A DNA stretch of 64,000 nt from Acanthosepion lycidas (Eukaryota > Mollusca > Cephalopoda > Sepiida > Sepiidae), in assembly GCA_963932145.1 (NCBI GenBank), contig OZ010581.1, forward strand, positions 83,862,511 through 83,926,510. Direction: 5' to 3'. Below, piece after piece: positions 1 through 10,769 of this stretch (the stretch's first letter is position 1; the number at the start of each line of letters is the position of its first letter). The position numbers and the translations under genes were made by a program. A model generated the notes under the pieces. That model did no database searches. It was given only the letters and a program-made list of their open reading frames with translations, and was not told the origin of the DNA.

Positions 1-1478
1 CTCTCATTCATCAGAAAATATATCCTTATCTCTAATAAGGCTTTGGGAGCCAGATTTGAAATCAAGAGAAAATTTGGGGTGAGGATTAGAAAAGAGGCTA
101 GAATTTGAACCTGTAATATATTGTAGTCATCGTTCTCAAGTTAAATTCTAATAAATAATTTGTTTTTTTTTTACCCCAGCACTACATGAATTTAAAAATA
201 GACACAATAAGGTAAGAAGTTCACTTTTGGATTATACCATGCATACTGAACGCACTATACAAACAAATATGACATTTAAAAGCAACCATTATTCCAGTTG
301 TTGTAGGAGCACAAAAAAGAATAAAAAGAAAAAGAACACATTAAGAAAATCCCAGGAAATCTATTTTTATCTAATATTATGTTAAATAGTATTGCATACA
401 TAGAAAAACTATTTCAATACATTTCTATGAAAAATTGTCATTTTTATCTTGAGTGAATGATTTGATAAATGATTGGATCAAACAGTAAATAAAAAAAAAT
501 AATAGCAGCAGCTTGTATATTTGGTTGAAATGTACACACTTTTGCCTTTTATAGGCTTATGCTTCAGAAACTGAGTGAATTTTTCTGAAGTTCCTTGTAA
601 GAAACTTAGTGAATTACTGAGAAATTAACTAAAAAATATTGTAATAAATTAAATTTCATTAAACAAGAAAGTGCAACTGATTTTTTTCTTATTTAAATGT
701 ATATTTACATGATTCTTAGAATAATATCAAAATATTTATTATATACTTTGAGGAGGATGCTTAAAATTTCTTATCTGGTCTCATTTTCAAAATCAACATT
801 GAAATAGCGAATTTGTAAAGTGGGTTGTGCCAAGAACTTTTCAACACACTCATAGCAAGAAATAGTTTACAAGTTCATCAGTTGTTTTGTAAGCATTGAT
901 TTTGATTTAACTGCTTTTAAGAATAGCTAATTAAAATGAAGGAAACAAATAATATAATTAGAAAAAAGGAAAAATGTTTATTTGCAAAATTATTTCACTT
1001 ATGAATAACTAAGATCAAAGTGTTGTTTCATTTTTCTTTCCAATGAGTTTTAGTACAGAAACTAGTGGTAGTTTATTTTAAGTATGTGAAGAGTGAAGAC
1101 TATAAACAGTCTCTCCTAGAAAAGAACAGAAATATTGTTAATATCCAGTTTGTGTGACTACTTGAGTATCAACCACTACAATATACAATTTTATAACAAT
1201 GATATTGCCAATAGGATTCCAGTTATTGCTGGATGACCCCAATTTTGTACTAGATAAGAAGTTAAAACATAACAAAACAAGTGTTTGTTACAATGAAAAT
1301 GAAATAACAGTTTTATCCTTGGCTATAACTGAATGTGGTCTACTCAGGACTTACCTTTTGGAGAAATACAGGAAGTCATAAAAAACGTCATGAGACTGAA
1401 AAAGAAATTGGTTATTGCTGAGAATAAAACTAATATCTATGACAAGAACCTTCTGAAACAATCTAAAAGAAATTTCTT
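1..1478. other. AT-rich non-coding stretch
   Basis: I see no recognisable gene, RNA or transposon domain here. The sequence is AT-rich with short homopolymers. The short open frames near 1199-1530 have no family motif and look like chance frames. Confidence 0.6.
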
Positions 1479-1685
1479 TTACAATAACTTATTTTTGTCC
1501 CTTTTGCCATCCAACCACCTTCTGCATTGAAATTTGAATATCTTCTGAAGCTTATCTGTTGGTCCTTCTCTTTTTATAACAATCAAAGCGGTTCCAGACA
1601 CCTTAAATTCAAATTTTTGATTGGATAATAAATAAAATTGAAATAATCCGTCTTGACTGAAATAATTTTGGAGGTTCTTTAACAG
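1479..1685 (-). other. unassigned open frame without ATG
   Basis: On the minus strand a frame of 68 sense codons runs from just after an in-frame TGA to a TAA stop at 1479-1481. There is no ATG. The predicted peptide has mixed, protein-like composition, with an alternating hydrophobic and charged segment (KFEFKVSGTALIVIKREG) unlike the Lys/Asn/Phe-rich chance frames around it. A pyrimidine-rich stretch ending in TTTTTTAG lies just upstream on this strand, at about 1692-1705. It could be a lost exon, a transposon fragment or chance. I do not recognise the family. Confidence 0.2.
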
Positions 1686-2685
1686 TCAATGCTAAAAAAT
1701 AGAAGTTTACATACACAATGTAACAATTTTTTTTATAAACCATCTGGCTTTATTTAAAATACACTTCTCTAAAAAGTATGTGTATAAGACAAACATAGAC
1801 AATTATAATATTTATTTGTTTATTTAGACTTTTTAATTAACTATTTTAGTTATTTCATATTATTAACTAATAAAAATGTTTACTAATCATAAATTTTCTA
1901 CATTGACTATGGAATGGAATTCAATATTGTGAATTTCAGAAACTAGGACAAGTTGTGAAAACTTGAAGAGGAGCTGATACAATTAAGATTAATTGAAAGA
2001 ATTTATAATGTATCTCATTGATACAAAATTCTCAAACAGCTACAATTAGAGAATATATTTATCAATGCTTATGTCTAATTTATACAACAGTGTGAACTTT
2101 TAACAATCCTAATATAAGACAAGAAGACTCAAAAGTTGCTGATGCCTACTATGGGAATAAAACAAATGAAGTCTCTAAAATGCAAATGCAAATTGAGGTT
2201 ATGAATATGAGCTGAACAAAGGCAAATATCCAGTATTTGAAAAAGTATGTAGTAACTGGAAGAAAAAGAATTATTTTCAGTCCGTGCATAAATTTAAGAA
2301 AAGTGCCAAATGTGTTGAACAGCGTCAACAAAACTCAGAAAACAACCTAGATATTTTTTTCACTGAAAACAAAAGAAAAAATGTCATGATAAAAATTAAA
2401 TTGAATAATTCACATCTAGATATACAATGCAGATCTAGGTATGCAGATGGAAATCAGAAATGAAATTACATTGATTCCAAGAAACATTTGGGAATGTGTC
2501 AGTGAACACAAATTATATAAGAACCATTTGCAATTGTGTCAATTTGATGGATCAGTTAGAAAATCTTGGACTATTTTGAAGCTACATTAGAAATGAAGGT
2601 TCAGTATGAGGTAGTACATTCTATTTGCTGTTTATAAAAAGGACCATAGTTTGGTTGGAAATGACATACTAAATATACATTCCCT

Positions 2686-2735
2686 ATCTGAATTTACAAC
2701 ATTAATTATTTTCAATTAATGTTGTAAATTCAGAT
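2686..2735. repeat. perfect 22-bp palindrome, 6-nt loop
   Basis: The arms 2686-2707 and 2714-2735 are exact reverse complements around a 6-nt spacer. It lies between the protease-like and RT parts of the Gypsy fossil. That fits a small inverted duplication made by replication template switching rather than a designed site. Confidence 0.9.
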
Positions 2736-2889
2736 ATGGAAGAAATGGGAATGTTGAAAGATTACAAAACTAGTCTCTCATTTTGACACTGATAGTATCA
2801 AAACTATGAAAAATGATTGAACAGAGGTTTTTAGAACATGTTCTATCTAATGGTAGTAAATAGGTGTCACTAATTGCTATTTTTGAAAG

Positions 2890-3420
2890 TTAGATGGAGA
2901 TTTGCATATATGTGGAGATCATAAATTAAAAGTGAATGTTCAGACTCCTATTCCAAATGTAGAAGTGGCATTGCATTTATTAGCTAGAATGAACAAACTT
3001 TCAAAAATCATTTTAAAGACTATCTATCATCAAATCCAAATAGATGAAAGCTTCAAAGAAATAGGGACGATCAACACCCTTATAGGCTTACTGAGGTGAA
3101 CTAAAATGCTATACAGCATAAAAAATGCAAGTGATAGTGCAAGCTACGGGCAATGACATAAAAAATATGGTGGTTTATCAGGATGATATTTGCTTGGATA
3201 GTGCCATTGAAGAATTAAATATAAAAACTGACCTTATCTTGAAATGGTCAGGCATGACTATCAATGAAAAGAAATACATATATGATGGTAAGAGAATATC
3301 ATCTCTTGGATATTCAATTTCGAAGGAAGGAATTTCTCCATACCAAGATTTAATACAGAAAATATTAAATGTGTCCTTTTTAGGATTAGTAAATTTTATA
3401 GAAGATATTTATTAAGGCAT
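2890..3420 (+). pseudogene. Gypsy reverse transcriptase fragment
   Basis: Two frames, 2902-3099 and 3125-3415, cover the RT core. The first has the ICGDHKLKVN segment, normally ICGD(Y/F)K in Gypsy RT, and an IKTIYHQIQID stretch where the first catalytic Asp of the family (usually K-x-D) should be. The D is missing, so the active site is damaged. The second carries VVYQDDICL, the catalytic YxDD box with Gln as the variable residue, followed by the TINEKK and LGYSISKEGI segments that follow YxDD in this family. A frameshift and a stop separate the halves. The downstream RNase H continues at about 3540. Confidence 0.8.
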
Positions 3421-3490
3421 TCAGATTTAATTGTGCCATTTGCTAAGTCGTTTTTACACAACTTAGCAAATGGCTCAATTAAGTCTGAAT
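3419..3490. repeat. 30-bp inverted duplication of RT coding sequence
   Basis: The arms 3419-3448 and 3461-3490 are reverse complements at 28 of 30 positions around a 12-nt spacer. The left arm is the native coding segment just after RT (SDLIVPFAK-like). The right arm is an inverted copy of it, so this is a fold-back duplication that arose inside the element. Confidence 0.85.
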
Positions 3491-4430
3491 AAATTATTGA
3501 ATTTATTTGGACAAAAGGATAACAAATTGTTTTTGATAAGTTAAAAGGAGCAAAAAATCCTGTAGTGGAGATATTTGATCACAAAAAAGATATTATTTTA
3601 AGTACATTCACAAGTGAACATTATATATCTGAAATATTATCTCAGGAAGATTATCCAATGATGTAGCTGTCCAGAGGTTTTAGATATTATTTGGGCCACT
3701 ACTTGGTCTCATCAGTTTCTGCTACATAGAAAATTTTGACTGATCAAAACACCTTGAGAATTAATTTTTAATCTGAGGAAACAATTATGAAAAGTCACAT
3801 CAAGAATATTATAATATAAGCATTTGATTTTGATCTTGAGTAGATTGAAAGAAACATCATTTCTCAAGTTGATGCATAATCTTTCACACTGGGTAGAAAC
3901 TGACATCTTATCTATAGATAAACTGGCCACAGAAACCCATAATCCAGTAATGAATAGAATAATCTTGAAAATAAAAATGTAAGACCTCATAAGGAAATTA
4001 GTCATAAATTAACCATGGAAAATGGTGTAATAGGAACCAGAAAATATGAGAAAAAATGTAAAAAGTGTACTTGATGTACGCTGTGGAATTGCTGCAATAA
4101 AGAAACAACTAATATTAGAAGCATGGTGGCCTTGATATTTGTGTGATGGTGAGGTTTACAAATAGAAATACTCAAAAAGTACAGAAATAACTTTCAGCAA
4201 AACAAACTTCGTTCATATCCTAAAGAACTGGAGCCTTGGACTAGTGTTCATGCTTATGTTAAAAAGAAAAAAATGTGGTGGGAAGACAATTTTACATTTA
4301 TTCAATGGCAGTAATTAGAATGAATCAGAAGTAATGAATAAAGTTCTGATTTCTGTGGCTTATTTAATGGATTAAAAGAAAAGATAAAAGACTTCGGAGT
4401 CTTTGCTATTAGTAAAAAAAGATGAAAAAA

Positions 4431-4636
4431 ACTAGTCAACAATTAATAATGACAAAGGAAATGCTTAAATTACGAATTACGAACATCTTGTGATTATTAC
4501 AATTACTAATTAGTAACAAAAAATAGAGGGTTACATGGAAACACTTTCCCACGTCTTCAAAATCAACTAAAGGGAAATAACTATATATCTTTTAGTAAAG
4601 TTATTGCCCTTTAACATGGTAGCTAAAAATTTGTCA
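4431..4636. other. AT-rich spacer
   Basis: Nothing recognisable lies between the end of the Gypsy fossil and the inverted-repeat element that starts at 4643. Confidence 0.5.
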
Positions 4637-4642
4637 GTTTTA

Positions 4643-6344
4643 TAGGTATCGCCATGAGATCGCTAAATAAGGGCATAGCATGATGAAAAAGACGCTAAAC
4701 GACGAAAACAAAATTTTATCGTCTAAATGTCTATGTTATTATTACGAGGAAAGATCAAATATTTTTGGGGTATTTTTTTACATTTTTTAATCGTTCCTAG
4801 CAAGTCTGAAATTTTCGTTAAAAATCTTGTTTTTTGAGTCAGCAAAATTAACAGATAATCAATTATGTCATCATTTTTTTCCATTTTATAAAAAAATGAA
4901 ATTCTACCAAAAATCAATTATAATTTTCTAAAACTTATTTTAAGAAAATCAGAAATTATAATGTTTATTTAAAATATTTTGAAACAAGCATTATTCTGCT
5001 CCAAAAAGAAAAAGATGTAGTTTGAAAATAAAACAAAGCATGTCATAACATTTTGCGTCACTTGATAGGTGTTGAATGATGTATTGACAGATTATGTGAA
5101 GATAATTTGTTATACGGAAGGAGAGAAACGAAATTATTTAGATTTAAGTGAACAAATTATTTACCTTGTTATTTTTAAGGAAAACTTTCAGTTCTCTAAT
5201 TTTTTTTTTTTGCACTTAGCTTTCACCTTTACATTTATGATGCTTTATGGAGAATATATTATAAAGAAATTAAAAATAAGACTGTTGAGAGTGAGATTAA
5301 ATTTCATAAGAAAGGTATCTAATTAATTTATAGATACCTTTCTTATGAAATTTTATCAGAAGTGTACATAGAATACTATAATTTTATGTACATTTATTAC
5401 ATTTTACTGTGTTATTTGTATTTCCATTCATTTTACAATTAATTTTGATATTTCATTTATGGAAAAATGTCATAACTGAGATTAATATAAAAATAAGATC
5501 ATATAAATTTCATAAGATGATACTGATACTTGTAGGTACCCTTCTCAGTTGAAATTGAAAAATCAAATTAACTTCTCCACACATGTTTCGCAAAAAATAA
5601 AGGCCTTAACAGCAAAGAACAATGCTTAACTCAAATAATGCAACTTAATTGTATTCTGGTTGGTCTTCTGTACTTTATAATTACAGCCCAATTATAAACA
5701 CAAAATTACATTTCTTAATTACTGCAGGTTTTCTGATTAATCAGAATGATACAATTTACAATGCGCTAAAAAAAGATCCTATCTCAGAAGGACATTTACG
5801 AAAGTGGATGCAGCTTTTATTAAATTTTATAATATTTTAACAACTTAAATGTAAAAATCTATTATAATTAAAGAAATAACAAATAATTGTATTAAAAATT
5901 CATTTTTCATTAGAAAAATTTTTTGCTTTCAAAAAATATTGTCCATTTTCATAAAAACAACTAAAAGCAAATAAAAGCATTTGAAATTAAATATCTTTGT
6001 TTTATTGAGTTTTGTATGTTACAATTCAGAGCTGATTTTCAGGTAGGGGGGTCTAATTAAAAAAATACATGATTTGCTTTCCTCAAAGCCTTGTGCTTTT
6101 AACTAATATAATCACTAAACTGAATGCAACTGAATTTCTAGAGTTTTCATAAAATTAGAGGGTAATAAATATAAAAAAAAAACATTTATAATAATTTCCA
6201 TCATTTGTGAATAGTTTCTGAAAGTTTCATTAACATCTGACAATTATAAAAATAAGATTGCAAGATTTTCCAAATTAATGTCTGCCATACGAAAAAAAAC
6301 GTGCTGAAAATTTGTTATTTTACTAGTTCTCATGGAGGTACTTA
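4643..6344. mobile_element. non-autonomous TIR DNA element (family P, copy 1)
   Basis: The ends are short inverted repeats: 4643 reads TAGGTATCGCCATGAGA, and the reverse complement of the right end reads TAAGTACCTCCATGAGA. Both sides are flanked by GTTTTA (4637-4642 and 6345-6350), a candidate 6-bp target-site duplication. Segments 4990-5410, 5505-5575 and 6190-6325 match a second copy at 44.0-44.7 kb in the same order. The left 100 bp also recurs inverted at 44826-44917. No transposase is visible. Superfamily is unassigned; a 6-bp duplication would be unusual for most of them. Confidence 0.6.
5299..5353. repeat. 23-bp palindrome inside family P
   Basis: The arms 5299-5321 and 5331-5353 are perfect reverse complements with a 9-nt spacer. 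The same palindrome is present in the other copy at about 44366-44423, so it belongs to the element and is not a private mutation. It contains the GGTATC/GATACC core that also occurs at the element ends. Confidence 0.85.
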
Positions 6345-6350
6345 GTTTTA

Positions 6351-6796
6351 TCTCATTTTTTGATGTTATCGCTGTTAAAAGAAACCAAACTAACTTTGCT
6401 CAATACTTTTATAGTGTACATTTTAAAATGAAATTTAAGTGGCCGTAAAAATAAAACTTAATCTGCCTTTTCTGCAGACAATGAATTCTATGAAAATTAC
6501 TTTTTTATTTAATGAAAACAATTATTTATTTAAAGAATTTTTACATTTAAAATAGTGAATTTCAAGAAATTATTCCAATATTCTGAGTATACATTTTTCT
6601 AGTAGAAACAAAACAGAATTAATAAAATTTTGTGAAAAGAGCGGGGAAGCAATATTTGATATATATATATATATATATATGTGAAAATATTGTAGAAAAT
6701 AGGAAAGAAACTGGTTTGGTAAATAATCCAAAGTTCTTTAGTATTTTTGTTATTATTTTTAAAAAATAGTGCTCGATACGAAAGTAGAGCATAAAT
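6351..6796. other. AT-rich spacer with TA microsatellite
   Basis: There is no gene. A TA tract lies at about 6659-6680. Confidence 0.6.
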
Positions 6797-7471
6797 ATAA
6801 TTATTTATTTGAAAATATGATTCCAACTCGCTACATAAGAGGTCTCATGTTTCAAAACAAGAGCCGAAAACTTCAAAATAATATTTGAATTAACTTGAGT
6901 TAAAGTTGGCTCTGTTCCATCTTCAAGCGAAATTTTTTTGGGAATGACTTATTTTCTGAAATTTACGAGTTTTAATAGTATGGTCAGAATTGAAATCAAA
7001 AATTTCCATGGTAACATCAAGGGTGGATTGTTTAGAATAGACAGGGGTGGGGTGTTAGTAATTTGTATCAGTATAGAGTTACTTTCATAGATGCCGGGTC
7101 AGGGTAAGGTGGGGGTGGCTAAATTTACGACGGAGGAAGTTTTCGCAGTCTGGCTTGAGCATCTATGGAGATTTATTTATTTATTTTTATTTTATTCTTT
7201 TATTATATCTCTTTATGAAAGGGATTTGTGTATATAAGATAACAGTCTCTTCTAAATTGAAAAAGGTAAACTTCCTCGACGTAACACTATACTTACCGAG
7301 CAACACGTACAAACCTTATAGAAAACCAAATGCTAACCCCGTATATATACACCCGAAGTCAAACCACCCTCCTTAACTCAAGTTAATTCAAATATTATTT
7401 TGAAGTTTTCGGCTCTTGTTTTGAAACATGAGACCTCTTATGTAGCGAGTTGGAATCATTTTTTAAATAAA

Positions 7472-7478
<7 letters not shown>
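6797..7478. mobile_element. element with ~105-bp terminal inverted repeats
   Basis: The left arm 6797-6903 and right arm 7374-7478 are reverse complements over about 105 bp with only a few mismatches. They include a conserved block from CCAACTCGCTACATAAGAGG on the left arm to its complement on the right. The 470-bp interior differs in composition and ends, right at the junction with the right arm, in a Penelope reverse transcriptase fragment. A TA microsatellite adjoins the right end. No transposase is seen. It could be a foldback/MITE element that captured Penelope sequence, or a Penelope-type insertion flanked by inverted terminal repeats, which that class can carry. Confidence 0.75.
7235..7376 (+). 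pseudogene. Penelope-like RT fragment
   Basis: The plus-strand frame ending at the stop 7374-7376 reads KKVNFLDVTLYLPSNTYKPY, then continues through RKPN and ends in KSNHPP. This order (VNFLDVT, Y-x-PY-x-KPN, then SNHPP) is a hallmark of Penelope-like element reverse transcriptase, near the thumb. Only about 47 residues remain; the RT core and the GIY-YIG endonuclease are missing. It ends where the inverted terminal arm begins. Another Penelope piece, an endonuclease fragment, lies at 46.2 kb. Confidence 0.75.

Positions 7479-7508
<30 letters not shown>
7479..7508. repeat. TA microsatellite
   Basis: An uninterrupted alternating TA tract joins the right arm of the inverted-repeat element to the tail of the SINE. 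Confidence 0.9.
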
Positions 7509-7512
<4 letters not shown>

Positions 7513-7648
7513 ATCCATAGAGAGACTGTTTCACTGTATCACAGCTCTTCAGTGTGGCTAGACGTCCAATTGCTTCAAGCCAGGATCGAAATCTGACTGA
7601 TTTGGCATTAGTCAGAGATCCTACCGCTAAGCTATCAGTGCACAGCAG
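7509..7648 (-). mobile_element. tRNA-derived SINE
   Basis: Read on the minus strand this unit starts like a tRNA gene. An A-box-like TAGCTTAGCGGTAGGATC lies at 7617-7634 and a B box GATTTCGATCC at 7583-7593, with spacing typical of the Pol III type 2 promoter. A tRNA-unrelated body of about 75 bp follows and ends in the TA tract at 7479-7508. It is not a functional tRNA: the acceptor stem is not paired. This is a Pol III-promoted SINE of a kind common in molluscs. Confidence 0.75.
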
Positions 7649-7674
7649 AAAGAAAGGGAAATTTTAATGTTTTC

Positions 7675-7810
7675 TATATGAAATACACCAGTAGCCTGGA
7701 TAGCTCAATTCAGTTGAAGAGCAATATGTTAATAGCAGTAGGAGCCACTGTTTTTAAAATTACCCTTTTCTCAACCAGATTCCCCAAGAGCAAATATATT
7801 GTCATCCACA

Positions 7811-7843
<33 letters not shown>
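7675..7843 (+). mobile_element. possible second tRNA-derived SINE, degenerate
   Basis: The segment TAGCTCAATTCAGTTGAAGAGC at 7701-7722 resembles a tRNA D-arm and A box with a few extra bases. The 3' end TTGTCATCCACAGAC before a TA tract (about 7817-7842) resembles the TTGTTATCCATAGAG end of the neighbouring SINE. I cannot find a convincing B box, so this is tentative. Confidence 0.35.
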
Positions 7844-7845
<2 letters not shown>

Positions 7846-7866
7846 TTAATGTAAAATAATTAAACT

Positions 7867-8014
7867 ATTTAAAATGATTTTGTGTCACATACAAGCACAA
7901 ATAAAATGAATTTTGAATTTACTATATTATTATTATTATCATTATTATTATTAATACAGTCAATTCAAAATTCATTTTATTTGTCTTTGTATATGACACA
8001 AAAGCATTTTAAAT
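7867..8014. mobile_element. MITE-like hairpin element
   Basis: The arms of about 50 bp, 7867-7919 and 7962-8014, are near-perfect reverse complements (few mismatches) flanking a TTA-rich centre. The whole unit folds into one long hairpin with no coding capacity. That is the form of a small palindromic MITE or foldback element. I could not settle the target duplication. Confidence 0.7.
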
Positions 8015-8035
8015 TGTCTAAAGTAAAAAAGAAAG

Positions 8036-9056
8036 TGTTTAATTCTACCACTCATCCCTTCAGCCCCTCAACCTCCGGCGTCTTCCTCTTTGGGTTGAGG
8101 TGCCCACTCGGTCTGAACCGAACTCAGGGGTAGCTGGCCGCACGCTCCCTGAGTACCCGTAGATTGTTCGACCGGTCATTGGCCAAGTTCCGCCTGCTGC
8201 CCACATTGTGTTAGTTTTTAGATCCAGTAAGCGGGGTGTTGTCCATACGTTCACGGTCGATTGGGGATGTAGGCACGGCTGTGAGGGTGGGTGGCAGGAA
8301 AATTAGAATGTGGCAAACAAGGAAATAATATCTGCAGAATCCAAACAACAATGGGTAAAATATTGATGTCTTTTATATAAGAAAACAACAACAGTAGAAA
8401 GAGTTTACAGAAAGGGTAGAAAAGCAATTAACATAAGAACAGAGGACCACTCCTCTACCAATTATACCAACAGAGAGAGGTGTGTGTGTGATTAACTCAT
8501 TCCATATCAACTTGGGAGGATATGTGACTCGTAATTCCAGCCCTACATGGAAGTGTAGCTTTTCAGTTGGTTGTCGTAAGTGACAAACGTTAAGTTTCAG
8601 CGACTTTTCAATGCGACTGCTACAACGACGATGATATTTCTTGAAGTCCTTGTCTCTGACTCGCCACTGGACCGACTCACTGCAACAACAGTCTCTCTCT
8701 CTCAACATCACTCTTGTAAACATACTCTGATCTTACCGCCCCAGTCCAATTTACTTCAATATGTTTTTATCAAAAATATTATTTTCGTCTATTTTTTTTT
8801 TTTTAATGACCCAAATTAAACATCGCCTCCTGCCCTTTTGCATTTGTTTATAAACAAGTCCTCGCCAACCCGATTTGAAATTTATTCTTTATCCATCAGC
8901 AATCTCAGGTTTCATATATCATTGTTCTAGATTCTTTCCTATTAATAGCGCTGACACAGTTTGTAACTTTCACAGAAGATCGTGTTTTCCATCTTCAATC
9001 AATAAACGTTATATTTGCGTGTGTGCATTCATGTGCGTCAACCTCTCTCTGTTACA
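8036..9056 (+). mobile_element. solo LTR (family E, copy 1)
   Basis: The segment begins TGTTTAATTCTACCAC and ends CTCTCTGTTACA. It matches a second copy at 33249-34305 at both ends and in interior blocks: the stretch after CAGCCCCTCAACCTCCGG, the ATCCAGTAAGCGGGGTGTTG stretch, and the GCCTCCTGCCCT stretch. It carries an AATAAA signal at 9001-9006 about 50 bp before the end. TG...CA termini, a poly(A) signal near the 3' end and no internal coding fit a solo LTR of about 1 kb. The immediate flanks do not show a clear 5-bp duplication. The GC content is higher than its surroundings. Confidence 0.7.
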
Positions 9057-9060
9057 TAAT

Positions 9061-9183
9061 CACCTATGTTACATGGATGATATCAAACTCTTTGCCAAAA
9101 ACGACAATGTGTTGAAGTATATCCTCAGTACTGTAAAATGTTTCAGTGAAGACATTGGTATGGATTTCAGATTAGATAAATAA
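9061..9183 (+). pseudogene. LINE reverse transcriptase fragment (YMDD)
   Basis: Forty codons directly after the solo LTR encode a non-LTR RT palm segment. It has the catalytic YMDD box (HLCYMDDIKLFAKND) and the DIGMDFRLDK stretch that follows it in this LINE group. The upstream and downstream RT domains are missing, and the piece ends at a stop at 9181-9183. The LTR end abuts it within a few bases, so the LTR probably inserted into, or recombined next to, this LINE. No matching LINE half is found left of 8036. Confidence 0.7.
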
Positions 9184-9329
9184 ATAATGGATAAAGCAGT
9201 TAAAGGAATAATAAAAATATTGACTTGAATTTACCCACCAGAAATGAAATAATATAATTTGTTGCACAAGTCATAGCATCAAAATAAAAACCTAGGAAAA
9301 ATAAACTGTTTTTTTTAATCATTTCACCC
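9184..9329. other. short AT-rich spacer
   Basis: Nothing recognisable lies between two LINE fragments of opposite strand. Confidence 0.5.
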
Positions 9330-10410
9330 CCAAGCAAAGCAGGAATACCACTAGTATGCAGGGAGCTTCAGAGTGTGAGAGTGAGAGTGAGAGAAAAGGC
9401 TGGGTATTCCCCTATACCCAGATCAAGGAAAGGATAAAAGATGAACAGGACAGAAGATGGTGATTGACATTGCATTTAAATTTTTGAAGATTGTAGTTTT
9501 CAAGGAAGCATATAAACAGAAGCGAGTTCCACTGTCAAGAAGTAAAAAAATAGGAACTCTTGGAGTAGAAGTGACATTTACATTTAACTATCTCAACAAT
9601 AAAAGAGTGGGAACTACATGCTAATCTAGTAGCATGCTTAAACTCAGGTAGTTGGGACACCAGGGAAAAAAGTTATTCAGAGCAGTTGTTATGAAAATAT
9701 TTGTAGGAAAGGTGGAGGGAAGGCACATCACATCTGTGAGAAAGTGACTGAAGTTGCGATGCCAAGTCAGGATTGATTACATTGCAGACCCTTCTTTGGA
9801 TTTTGTCAAGAAACTCATAGATGAATAACAGGAGCACCAAACCAAATATGGCAACAGTATTCAATACATGGTCAAATGGTAAGAAAAAACTTTTGTCATG
9901 ACACAATGAACTAATATTCCTTGCACTAGATGCAGCTATTGATTCAATGTAGTTGTTCCACTTCAAGTCAGTTGAAAATGTGAGGCCAAGAAAGTACAGT
10001 GAGATGCTCTCCAGGAGTCAAGCATTAGCCATGCAGGCAGACAGAGAAGTTTCTCTATGGTTGTTAAATGAGAGCAGTTTAGTTTTGGAAGCATTAATAT
10101 TTACAAGCCATTTCCTGCCCTAGTTAAGCACTGATTGGAGGTCTTTTTCAAGAGCAGTGGCCAGGTTTACTTTGTCAGCTCTGATGGATTTGCTATTGAG
10201 ACAGGAGTAATTGGGAGTGTCATCTGCATAAATGCCTACTTGGGAACTGATGACATCAGGAAGATCACTGATGAAAATCATAAATAGCATAGGACCCAGG
10301 ACACAGCCTTGGGGGACACCTGTGTTCATGTGAAAGGATTAGGAAGTGAGGCCATTCAGAATGACCTTCATTTCATGATTTGATAGGAATGATTAGATTA
10401 AATCAAACAA
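9330..10410 (-). pseudogene. Jockey/CR1-type LINE, RT and C-terminal part
   Basis: On the minus strand the RT motifs run in order from high to low coordinates. The GVPQGCVLGPMLFMIFISDL block lies at about 10260-10325, then a degenerate YADD box (GIYADDTPNYS, about 10200), then the MKWNNYIESIA segment (about 9930-9966). Last is the C-terminal LDKIQRRVCN and LSHRCDVPSL region (about 9690-9800). This order is characteristic of Jockey/CR1-like LINEs. Frameshifts and stops split it, and the endonuclease and first half of RT are missing, as in a 5'-truncated copy. A second, more decayed copy lies at about 58950-59690 in the same orientation. Confidence 0.8.
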
Positions 10411-10769
10411 TCATCCTGTAATACCATAACCCTGAAGGTTATGTAGAAGACCAGCATACCTTTCAAATACCTTTGAGATATCTAGAAACTATCCCAAGAA
10501 ATAAATATAAATCACCATTATGAAAAATAGAGAAAGAGACTGAAGTTTTACAGGAAAAACTTTTAATATTAGATGAAGTATCAAAAAGTTTTAAAAGCAG
10601 TAAATTGTTAAAAATGAAATGTAAATGTAAAAGAAGAAAATAACATGCCAATTGTAAAGGCAGTCTAAAAACAGTGCAGCCAAATAAAAGTAACTGTAGC
10701 AAAGAAGTGCTACAGGTTTCTAAAGAAATAAGTTGCTGTTTGGTTACAGTAGTGGGAGGAGTTGAAACT
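10411..10769. other. AT-rich spacer
   Basis: No feature is recognised between the LINE and the 5' LTR of the next Gypsy element. Confidence 0.5.

Larger units (their letters stand above)
1900..4430 (+). mobile_element. decayed Ty3/Gypsy element (copy C)
   Basis: This is a heavily mutated LTR retrotransposon read on the plus strand. In order one can see a gag-like stretch (about 1930-2100) and a protease-like stretch (about 2440-2600), both resembling the copy at 10.8-14.6 kb. Reverse transcriptase (2890-3420), RNase H (about 3540-3900) and the integrase N-terminus (about 3970-4260, with a W-T-S-V-H segment) follow. Stops and frameshifts break every domain. I could not find LTRs at either end. 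Two perfect or near-perfect palindromes interrupt the coding order at 2686-2735 and 3419-3490. It is a fossil with no coding capacity. The family call is firm; the exact ends are not. Confidence 0.75.

Noticed and set aside
7617..7648. Functional tRNA gene
   Set aside because: A and B boxes are present, but there is no paired acceptor stem and the body continues into a SINE tail.
8060..8723. Frames on both strands in the 8-kb region (64 and 116 codons)
   Set aside because: They lie inside the family E LTR, which has no coding function. The second copy at 33 kb does not preserve them.
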